A stretch of DNA of 11,609 nt from Candidatus Magasanikiibacteriota bacterium (GCA_016214105.1 JACRPD010000016.1:1-11609), one strand, 5' to 3'. Shown: positions 1 to 5,087, counted from the first letter of the stretch. Translations and numbers: made by a program. The notes: generated by a model from the sequence alone, not told the origin.

Positions 1-88
1 GAGACTTGAGATCGCTGGGGTAATGGAGATAAATTGAGATAGGAGATATTGAAGACAGAAACAAGTAGAGATAAGTTGAGATAAAAAT
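1..88. repeat. Leader of lspA with imperfect GAGATA repeats
   Basis: The 88 bases before lspA are purine rich. A 16-nt direct repeat occurs at 26-41 and 68-83, GAGATAAATTGAGATA against GAGATAAGTTGAGATA (one mismatch), and further TTGAGAT or GAGATA copies lie nearby. No clear -35/-10 pair is visible. All three forward frames hit stops before 40, so this may include the last codons of an upstream gene, but none can be recognised. Confidence 0.5.
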
Positions 89-583
89 ATGTTTGTTAAA
101 GAATTCCGTCCGAGGGTCTGCGTATTAGTGGGCATAGGCGGAATTTTTTTGTTGGTTGACCAGTTGTTAAAATTTTTCGCGCGGAGCAATCCGGATTTTG
201 AATATTATATTGCCGGCAAGTGGCTGGGATGGGAGTATATGGCGAATTCTGGTATCGCGTTTTCTCTGCCGTTTCCAAACTGGCTGTTGGTTTTAATTAC
301 GCCATTGATTATTTTTGGATTGATTATTTGGGCGATTAAGCGTGTGCCGTGTAATATAGAACATGAAAAATGGAAGATGGAACACGTGTCGTTTGCGCTT
401 ATTATTTTTGGCGCGTTATCTAATTTTATAGACAGAGTTCTCTTCAGCGCCACGATTGATTACTTACGGATTTTGACAGGGGTGATAAATGTGGCTGATG
501 TGATGATTGTGGCGGGAGCGATGATGGTTGTTTTTGGAGAATTGAGAGCGGCAAAATTTAACAAGAAAAAACAAAATTTATAA
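89..583 (+). CDS. lspA: Lipoprotein signal peptidase (signal peptidase II)
   Basis: This integral-membrane aspartyl protease cleaves the signal peptide of prolipoproteins after lipid modification of the +1 cysteine. The 164-residue protein has the family's usual length and four hydrophobic segments (about 10-30, 64-83, 100-115, 131-150). Visible motifs are DQLLK (D24), NSGIAFS (53-59), SNFIDR with catalytic D115, and the D124 region followed by NVAD with catalytic D137. Both active-site aspartates are present, so it should be active. The start at 89 follows an A/T leader with no real Shine-Dalgarno. It converges on the comM-like gene with one base between the stop codons and no hairpin between, so the two transcripts probably overlap at their 3' ends. 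The lysine-rich tail (KKKQNL) is expected to be cytoplasmic. Confidence 0.95.
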   Translation: MFVKEFRPRVCVLVGIGGIFLLVDQLLKFFARSNPDFEYYIAGKWLGWEYMANSGIAFSLPFPNWLLVLITPLIIFGLIIWAIKRVPCNIEHEKWKMEHVSFALIIFGALSNFIDRVLFSATIDYLRILTGVINVADVMIVAGAMMVVFGELRAAKFNKKKQNL

Positions 584-584
584 T

Positions 585-2105
585 TTATTCCACCTTCGCC
601 CTATATTGTAACGCCTCAGCCACGTGTTCGGTGGCGATGTCGTCAACCCCGCCGAGGTCAGCGATGGTGCGGGCGAGTTTGAGAATGCGATGATAGCCGC
701 GGGCGGAAAGATGCATTTGAGTAACCGCTTGGCGGAGCAAATCAATTGATTGGTCGTTTAATTTGCAAAATTCCCTAATGTCTTTATTTTTCATTTCACT
801 GTTCGCTTGATAAGGCGAATTTTTTAATCGCGCTCTCTGCCGTTCGCGCGCGGCCTCAACCCGTTCGCGGATTTTTTCCGAAGACTCGGCCAATTCTTCT
901 TTGGCAAGTTTTTCAAATTTCACTCGCGGGACTTCCACATGCAAATCAATGCGGTCCAACAGTGGGCCGCTGATTTTTTTCTGGTAGCGCGAGATCTGCA
1001 TCGGCGAACATGAGCAGGTACGGTCCGGATCAGTGGCATAACCGCAAGGGCAGGGGTTTTGACTCGCGACTAATGTGAAACTTGCGGGGAAAGTAATTGT
1101 TCCTTGCGCGCGGGAGATTGTAACCACGCCGTCTTCCAGTGGCTGGCGCAGACTTTCCAGAACCGTGCGCGGGAATTCCGGAAATTCATCTAAAAATAAA
1201 ACGCCGCGATGGGCGAGGGAAATTTCTCCGGGGCGCGGAAATTTTCCGCCGCCGACCAGAGCCACATCAGACGCGCTGTGATGCGGGGCGCGAAACGGGC
1301 GTTCAGTGATTAACGGCATTTCTTCCGGCAGCATGCCGGCGACCGAATAAATTTTTGTTACCTCAATCGCTTCATCCGCGGTCATTTGCGGCAAGATTGA
1401 CGGCAGGGTTCTGGCCAGCAATGTTTTTCCCGACCCGGGCGGACCGGAGAGCAAAATGTTGTGCGCGCCGGAAGCCGCGATTTCCATCGCCCGTTTAACA
1501 TATTCTTGTCCTTTTATATACGCCATGTCCATTTCGTAAACAGAGCGGGAAAATAATTTGCTGATTTCTTGCGGTGGAAGTTGTTGAATTTGCTCAAATT
1601 CCGACAAATGGTTTACTATCGCGCGAAAAGATTCCACCGGATAAATTTCAATTCCGGAAATCAGTCCGGCTTCTTTCGCGTTGCTCGCTGGCACAAAAAT
1701 TTTTTGGTAGCCGGTTTGTTTCGCGTAAATCGCCAGCGGCAAAATTCCGGTAGTGCGCCGAAGTTTTCCATCCAGCGCCAATTCGCCGATAAAAATTGAA
1801 TTATTCAAATCCAATTCCGGCAATTCCAGCGCGGTGTACATTCCCACTGCCATCGGCAAATCAAAAGACGAGCCTTCTTTGCGCACATCCGCGGGCGCGA
1901 GGTTAATTAAAATCCGGTGGCCGTTGGGAAAATGCAATTCGCTATTTTTCCACGCCGCCCGGATTCTTTCTTTGGCTTCTTGTATTGCGGTATCAGGCAA
2001 GCCGACGATTTGAAAATTTGGGAAACCCTTGCCAAGATCAATTTCCACGGTAATCGGCGCGCAATCCAAACCGACCGTCGTTGATGAATTTATTTTTGTA
2101 AACAT
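585..2105 (-). CDS. comM: YifB/ComM-family Mg-chelatase-like AAA+ ATPase
   Basis: 506 residues, the normal size for the family. The order is an N-terminal Lon-protease-like S5 fold (about 1-170), an AAA+ Mg-chelatase core, and a C-terminal helical domain (about 410-506). Walker A is GPPGSGKT (221-228), Walker B is LFLDE (303-307), a Cys cluster typical of the family follows (NPCPCG, then CSC, about 350-366), and the sensor/arginine segment PLLDRIDLHVEVPR lies near 381-394. In Haemophilus and Vibrio, ComM is a hexameric helicase that promotes branch migration during natural transformation; whether this host takes up DNA cannot be read from the window. It starts 2 nt after the M23 gene ends, has no strong ribosome binding site, and is very probably translated from the same mRNA. 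Confidence 0.95.
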   Translation of the reverse strand: MFTKINSSTTVGLDCAPITVEIDLGKGFPNFQIVGLPDTAIQEAKERIRAAWKNSELHFPNGHRILINLAPADVRKEGSSFDLPMAVGMYTALELPELDLNNSIFIGELALDGKLRRTTGILPLAIYAKQTGYQKIFVPASNAKEAGLISGIEIYPVESFRAIVNHLSEFEQIQQLPPQEISKLFSRSVYEMDMAYIKGQEYVKRAMEIAASGAHNILLSGPPGSGKTLLARTLPSILPQMTADEAIEVTKIYSVAGMLPEEMPLITERPFRAPHHSASDVALVGGGKFPRPGEISLAHRGVLFLDEFPEFPRTVLESLRQPLEDGVVTISRAQGTITFPASFTLVASQNPCPCGYATDPDRTCSCSPMQISRYQKKISGPLLDRIDLHVEVPRVKFEKLAKEELAESSEKIRERVEAARERQRARLKNSPYQANSEMKNKDIREFCKLNDQSIDLLRQAVTQMHLSARGYHRILKLARTIADLGGVDDIATEHVAEALQYRAKVE

Positions 2106-2107
2106 AC

Positions 2108-3475
2108 TTATTTTACGTACTGAAACGGGTTGACGCGGCGGCCGTTGATGCGAACTTCAAAGTGTACATGCGGACCGGTTGAGCGTCCGGTAGAACCCAT
2201 GAGAGCGATGGTTTGTCCTTGCGAAACTGATTCGCCGACTTTGGCATACAGGCGCGAGTTGTGGCCGTAAAGAGTAGTGGTACCGCCACCATGGTCGATT
2301 ATGATATAACAACCGTAACCGCCATTCCAGCCGCATTGCGAGCGTATAACCGTTCCACTGCGCGAGGCGTAAATCGGCGTGCCAACCGGGCCGGCAATGT
2401 CTATGCCGGTATGGCGCCAGGTAAAGTATTGCGTGATTCTGCGCACGGTTGTCGGCCATAAGTAACCGGAGCCGGCGGGCGCGTTCACTGAATACGGTGG
2501 CGCGGAAATACTGCCCAATTTAGTGTAAACGCGACTTGGAGCGTAAACCGGCTGCGGCTTCAAACCATCAGGAATTACCAACCCTTCGCCGATTACCACA
2601 TCAGACCCATCTTCTTTTAATTTATTGAATTTAATTATTTTTTCCGCGTCGGTTTTGTAGAGTTTGGCAATCTTCGCGATTGTGTCTCCTTTTTTAACCG
2701 TATGGAGAAGTCCGGACACCGGCAAAATTTTTAATTCGTTTCCCGGCCTGATATAGGAACGTTCAGTTAGATTGTTGGCCCAAAGTATCGTAGCTATGCT
2801 GACGCGGTATTTTTTCGCGATACTGCCTATGGTGTCGTCGGTTTGCACCGTATGCAGGACGATTTGCGTTTTGGTCGGGCTAGAAGTTGATCCGGGGACG
2901 ATGGCGCCGGGCAAGATGGTTGGCTTTGATAAAGCCATGCCACCGGAGCTTATAGACGCGATATCCTGCGGTTGAATAGGCTGGCTCGCGGCGCCGGCCG
3001 TCGCGCCGAGTTGCGCGCTCACTGCGCCCTCTTTCCAGCTCGGCGCGGTTTTTTCTGGGACAGCGGTGGAGACGGTTTCAAATGTTATTTCTTCAAGACT
3101 GAAGTCTTGGTTGCCAGGGCCGACGATTTTATAAAGCAAAGTTTTTTGGCCGGCGATTTCAGCGGTGTCGCGCGTGTAAAGCCGGCTGTGCGGAATCATT
3201 AAAAATGTTATGACAAGAAAAATGATTATTTGCAGAATCCATCTTGACCCAAGCAATTCAGTCAGGCGGTTGCCGCCGCTTAAATTGAGCCTGCCGAACA
3301 GTTTTTTAAAACGAAAGCCGATTTTTAAAATCCTAAAGCCAAAAATATTTTTCCCGAGCAAACCGAGTTTGATAAATAAAAAAGAAATCCGCGTTAACGA
3401 CCAAACTAAGCCGCGTTTTAGATAAACCAGGCTTTTTAGACCAATCAACAATGTTTTGTGGTAGTTAATGGGCAT
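2108..3475 (-). CDS. LysM-LysM-M23 membrane-anchored peptidoglycan endopeptidase
   Basis: 455 residues. A long basic N-terminus (1-78) precedes one transmembrane helix (about 80-96) and a low-complexity Ala/Ser/Pro stalk (about 120-205). Two LysM peptidoglycan-binding repeats follow (about 208-251 and 258-302), then a lysostaphin-type M23 domain (about 340-455). Zinc ligands are H355, D359 (HTGID) and H438 of HVHFE; H405 (YGH) and H436 are the expected catalytic histidines, so the enzyme looks intact. It should cut peptide cross-links outside the membrane during growth or division. C381 and C389 flank a WNGGYG turn and could form a disulfide, which fits the VKOR gene elsewhere in the window. 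The gene leads a two-gene operon with the comM-like gene and has its own promoter. Confidence 0.93.
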   Translation of the reverse strand: MPINYHKTLLIGLKSLVYLKRGLVWSLTRISFLFIKLGLLGKNIFGFRILKIGFRFKKLFGRLNLSGGNRLTELLGSRWILQIIIFLVITFLMIPHSRLYTRDTAEIAGQKTLLYKIVGPGNQDFSLEEITFETVSTAVPEKTAPSWKEGAVSAQLGATAGAASQPIQPQDIASISSGGMALSKPTILPGAIVPGSTSSPTKTQIVLHTVQTDDTIGSIAKKYRVSIATILWANNLTERSYIRPGNELKILPVSGLLHTVKKGDTIAKIAKLYKTDAEKIIKFNKLKEDGSDVVIGEGLVIPDGLKPQPVYAPSRVYTKLGSISAPPYSVNAPAGSGYLWPTTVRRITQYFTWRHTGIDIAGPVGTPIYASRSGTVIRSQCGWNGGYGCYIIIDHGGGTTTLYGHNSRLYAKVGESVSQGQTIALMGSTGRSTGPHVHFEVRINGRRVNPFQYVK

Positions 3476-3484
3476 AAAACAGAA

Positions 3485-3501
3485 GGTAGATATTATCTAC
3501 C
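3485..3501. promoter_or_regulatory. Perfect 17-bp palindrome over the M23 -10 (putative operator)
   Basis: GGTAGATA-T-TATCTACC has 8-bp arms around one central base and covers the whole -10 hexamer of the M23 promoter. A dimeric repressor bound here would block RNA polymerase. As RNA it could fold only with a one-base loop, which makes a DNA-binding site more likely than a terminator. No regulator gene is adjacent, so the binding protein is unknown. Confidence 0.5.
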
Positions 3502-3520
3502 CATTTTGTTTTTGTGTCAA
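3492..3520 (-). promoter_or_regulatory. Sigma70-type promoter of the M23-comM operon
   Basis: On the minus strand, TTGACA (3515-3520) and GATAAT (3492-3497) are separated by exactly 17 bases. The start codon at 3475 is about 17 nt beyond the -10, so the leader would be very short (around 10 nt) or nearly leaderless. This agrees with the lack of a Shine-Dalgarno. Confidence 0.7.
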
Positions 3521-3568
3521 TTTAAAGTATAGCACAGATTTTATCGTTGAGTAAGAGATTTGGGATTT

Positions 3569-3600
3569 TAAAACAAAACCGCCCACAAGGTGTGGGTGGT
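3569..3600 (-). terminator. Rho-independent terminator after the toxin gene
   Basis: Read on the minus strand, ACCACCCACA and TGTGGGCGGT form a 10-bp stem (one G-U) around a 3-base loop, followed by TTTTGTTTTA. It sits 20 nt beyond the stop codon of the RelE-like gene. In the plus direction there is no T-run. Confidence 0.8.
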
Positions 3601-3620
3601 TAAAGAAGCGCCGGCATGAT

Positions 3621-3896
3621 TTATTGGTAAATATCATGATTTCCAACAGAATGAAAATAAGCGGTGTTTTTGTTTCTTGAGAGCTCAAAAATTATTCTGT
3701 ATTTGTAACCAATGGAGAAAGACAAAAAACCACTTAATTTGTCTTTTAGTTTGTGGGTTTTTAATTTTTGGTCAAAAGGATTTTTGCGAAAAAATGTTTC
3801 TTGCTCTTCAGCAATGGTTTTAATGGCGCTGGGAAGTTTTTTATATCCCCGCGCGAATATGAGAGGCGGGAGAGACAGATTGATTACCTGGCGCAT
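3621..3896 (-). CDS. RelE/ParE-superfamily toxin-like protein without a partner antitoxin
   Basis: 91 residues. The body matches the YafQ/RelE-type mRNA-interferase fold: a two-helix hairpin (about 14-38), a basic segment LKTHKLKDKL (45-54), the strand YKYRIIFE (64-71), and the C-terminal NHDIY (86-90) typical of this family. Such toxins normally cleave ribosome-bound mRNA and are held inactive by an adjacent antitoxin. No antitoxin gene lies between the promoter and this ORF, or on its other side. Its first ten residues, MRQVINLSLP, resemble the start of ribbon-helix-helix antitoxins more than that of a toxin, so the ORF may be a deletion fusion of antitoxin start and toxin body (inference). 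Promoter, operator and terminator are intact, so it is probably still transcribed. Whether it is toxic is unknown. Confidence 0.8.
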   Translation of the reverse strand: MRQVINLSLPPLIFARGYKKLPSAIKTIAEEQETFFRKNPFDQKLKTHKLKDKLSGFLSFSIGYKYRIIFELSRNKNTAYFHSVGNHDIYQ

Positions 3897-3916
3897 AGGT
3901 TTCGTGTTTAAAATTA

Positions 3917-3939
3917 ATTGTAATACAAAGTATTACAAT
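3917..3939. promoter_or_regulatory. Long palindromic operator at the toxin promoter
   Basis: ATTGTAATAC-AAA-GTATTACAAT has perfect 10-bp arms and a 3-base centre. It directly abuts and slightly overlaps the -10 hexamer at 3938-3943 and covers the expected transcription start. This is the usual place of toxin-antitoxin autoregulatory operators, where the antitoxin binds. The antitoxin is missing here, so the operator is either vacant or bound in trans. Confidence 0.7.
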
Positions 3940-3966
3940 ATTATCATGAATTAAAAATGCTGTCAA
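3938..3966 (-). promoter_or_regulatory. Promoter of the RelE-like toxin gene
   Basis: On the minus strand, a perfect TTGACA -35 (3961-3966) and TAATAT -10 (3938-3943, 4 of 6 consensus) are separated by 17 bases. The -35 begins only 4 nt past the stop codon of the 42-residue ORF. Confidence 0.65.
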
Positions 3967-3970
3967 GCTT

Positions 3971-4099
3971 TCAAACTCCGGGGCAGTGCGCCGAGTTCAC
4001 CATCATCGCGACCATGCCGTTGAAAACGGCCGAAATGACAGCGAACTTCGCATTAAACAAGTTGTAGTAGACTTCCACCACCTTTTTCCACCGTTTCAT
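3971..4099 (-). CDS. Small hypothetical membrane-type peptide, 42 residues
   Basis: Not recognised. ATG at 4099 is preceded by GAAAGGAGACAGCA, a near-ideal Shine-Dalgarno with 6-nt spacing and one of the two clear ones in the window. The peptide begins MKRWKKVVEVYYN (basic amphipathic start), has a hydrophobic stretch from about residue 17 to 36 (KFAVISAV, then GMVAMMV), and ends NSAHCPGV with one cysteine. That pattern fits a single-pass membrane peptide, a signal-peptide-like leader or a secreted micropeptide. Its codons are C-ending and GC-rich (GTC, TTC, TAC, AAC), unlike the A/T-ending flanking genes, which suggests recent acquisition or different selection. It lies 67 nt after the GNAT gene on the same strand and may be its second cistron. 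Confidence 0.6.
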   Translation of the reverse strand: MKRWKKVVEVYYNLFNAKFAVISAVFNGMVAMMVNSAHCPGV

Positions 4100-4166
4100 T
4101 GCTGTCTCCTTTCAATGTTGGTGGGGCAAGTAAATAATTTTTAAAGATCAAGTATTTTTATTGATG

Positions 4167-4676
4167 TTAAATTTTAATCCAATAAAATCGCATTAATTTC
4201 CCCTCCCACTTCTTTTTTTCCCGCAACTTACCGTTATTTTTTTCAATAATTTTTTGCGAGGCGATGTTAGTATCATCACAAGTGACCATAACTTTTTTGA
4301 GGCCCAACTGTTTGGCCTTTTGCAGGGCTAATCTCAAAATTTCACTGCCATAGCCTTGGTTGCGTTTTGATGGCCTGATGGCGTAGCCGATATGCCCGCC
4401 GAAGCCGCGTAGTTTTTTGTTTAATTTGTGCCTTAGGCCCACGCGTCCAATAAAAACACCCTTATCTATCAGCCAAAAAGTGGAGGTCGGGACAATGCCT
4501 TTGGGTAAATTCACGCCTCTTTCGTAGTACCGGCTTTTTTTAATATATTCATCAACTTTTGCCGGATCTCCCTCGTTGCCCGGGTCTCCCCGATTTCTTT
4601 TGTCAATCTTAAGAAACTCCTTCAGTCCTTTTTGGAAGCTTGTTTTGTATTTTAATGTCGGTTTAATTAGGCGCAT
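4167..4676 (-). CDS. GNAT-family N-acetyltransferase
   Basis: 169 residues with the GNAT fold. The acetyl-CoA pyrophosphate-binding motif is R-N-Q-G-Y-G (105-110) after the strand GGHIGYAIRPS, and DDTNIASQKIIEKNNG (134-149) is the characteristic C-terminal segment contacting CoA. It should transfer an acetyl group from acetyl-CoA to an amine; the substrate cannot be predicted. The loop at about 27-38 contains a short internal duplication (RNRGDP, GNEGDP) also visible as an imperfect 18-nt tandem repeat at 4563-4598. No Shine-Dalgarno and no convincing promoter precede it. Confidence 0.88.
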   Translation of the reverse strand: MRLIKPTLKYKTSFQKGLKEFLKIDKRNRGDPGNEGDPAKVDEYIKKSRYYERGVNLPKGIVPTSTFWLIDKGVFIGRVGLRHKLNKKLRGFGGHIGYAIRPSKRNQGYGSEILRLALQKAKQLGLKKVMVTCDDTNIASQKIIEKNNGKLREKKKWEGKLMRFYWIKI

Positions 4677-4798
4677 AAGAAGACTATAAGGGTAGGATTA
4701 TTTTTATTTTATTCATACGGTTTGGGTTCTGGTATAAAACAAGTTTAACACTGATTATTACAAAATACAATCTAGCCACCCGCTTGGATTGTTAAATC

Positions 4799-4826
4799 AA
4801 AAACCGCCTCTTTAGAGACGATTTTT
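4799..4826 (-). terminator. Terminator directly behind the tRNA
   Basis: On the minus strand, CGTCTC-TAAA-GAGGCG (one U-G pair) is followed by GGTTTTTG and preceded by AAAAAT. It begins within 2 nt of the tRNA discriminator base, so the primary transcript would have a trailer consisting only of this hairpin. A/T tracts on both sides make it potentially bidirectional. Confidence 0.75.
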
Positions 4827-4827
4827 G

Positions 4828-4898
4828 TGGACCCGACGGGAATTGCACCCGTATAGTCAGAGTATCAATCTGATGTGTTACTGTTACACCACGGGCCC
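4828..4898 (-). tRNA. Atypical tRNA, anticodon GAT (Ile by codon)
   Basis: A complete 71-nt cloverleaf. Acceptor GGGCCCG/CGGGTCC, D-stem GTGT/ACAC with loop AACAGTA, anticodon stem TCAGA/TCTGA with loop TTGATAC, a 4-nt variable loop CTAT, T-stem ACGGG/CCCGT with loop TGCAATT, discriminator A. CCA is not encoded. The anticodon at 34-36 is GAT, reading ATC/ATT. Oddities: a G3-U70 wobble together with A73, which in known systems are alanyl-tRNA synthetase identity elements; and A18/G55 in place of the usual G18/U55, so the normal D-loop/T-loop contact is changed. It could be a divergent tRNA-Ile, a mischarged tRNA, or a non-translational tRNA like the cell-wall tRNA-Gly of staphylococci, which also lack the usual D/T-loop bases. 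It has its own promoter and terminator. Confidence 0.8.
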
Positions 4899-4914
4899 TC
4901 CGGGTCCGCGCCAA

Positions 4915-4943
4915 ATTATACAACAAAAAGAGTCCTTTTACAA
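4915..4943 (-). promoter_or_regulatory. Promoter of the tRNA gene
   Basis: On the minus strand, TATAAT (4915-4920, perfect) has TTGTAA (4938-4943, 4 of 6) 17 bases upstream. Transcription would begin around 4908, about 10 nt before the mature tRNA. The -35 lies inside the loop and inner stem of the upstream small-RNA terminator, so transcription through that terminator would pass directly across this promoter. Confidence 0.65.
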
Positions 4944-4951
4944 AGACTCTT
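4921..4951 (-). terminator. Terminator of the predicted small RNA
   Basis: On the minus strand, AAGAGTCTTT and AAGGACTCTT pair over 10 bp (one U-G) around GTAA, a GNRA-type tetraloop, followed by TTTGTTG to give a T-rich tail. The plus-strand reading has no T-run. It separates the small RNA from the tRNA. Confidence 0.75.
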
Positions 4952-5007
4952 ATTGTGATACTCTGTTTTTGGGTGCGGCTTGTAGTGTCCAAGCAACACA
5001 TCAGATT
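4921..5007 (-). ncRNA. Predicted small RNA complementary to the neighbouring tRNA
   Basis: About 87 nt, bounded by a strong promoter and the terminator, with no ORF. The predicted 5' end carries segment A (5007-4992), AATCTGATGTGTTGCT, which can pair over 16 contiguous positions (one G-U) with the D-stem/anticodon-stem part of the tRNA. A 5-bp hairpin GCTTG/CAAGC with a 7-nt loop follows (4978-4994). Segment C is GCACCC (4976-4971), complementary to the T-arm GGGTGC. Segment B is CAGAGTATCA (4965-4956), complementary to the tRNA anticodon loop and 3' stem. A true antisense would read C-B-A; here the order is A-C-B, a circular permutation. The matches and signals are seen directly; existence of the RNA and any tRNA binding are inferred. 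Confidence 0.5.
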
Positions 5008-5013
5008 ACTATA

Positions 5014-5042
5014 ACTATACTACAAAATTTTGGATTTGTCAA
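5014..5042 (-). promoter_or_regulatory. Promoter of the predicted small RNA
   Basis: On the minus strand, a perfect TTGACA (5037-5042) and TATAGT (5014-5019) are 17 bases apart. A second TATAGT copy follows immediately (5008-5013). The expected start is near 5007, exactly the first base of the tRNA-complementary segment A. Confidence 0.7.
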
Positions 5043-5047
5043 GGACA

Positions 5048-5056
5048 TTATCCACA
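5048..5056 (+). promoter_or_regulatory. Perfect consensus DnaA box
   Basis: TTATCCACA matches the E. coli R1-type DnaA box exactly. It lies between the divergent small-RNA and hppA promoters, inside a GACAT/ATGTC inverted repeat (5044-5060). Single boxes can serve as DnaA-dependent regulatory sites. No cluster of boxes is seen here, so it is not an origin. Confidence 0.45.
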
Positions 5057-5087
5057 TGTCATTTTATTTTCCAAAAGGCGGCACATC

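Noticed and set aside
3712..3954. 80-codon plus-strand frame opposite the toxin gene
   Set aside because: It spans the toxin promoter and operator on the other strand and shows no domain, while the minus strand encodes a clear RelE-type fold.
4899..5007. T-box riboswitch upstream of the tRNA
   Set aside because: There is no specifier loop, no T-box consensus and no downstream coding gene; pairing is to the D, anticodon and T arms and not to the tRNA 3' end.
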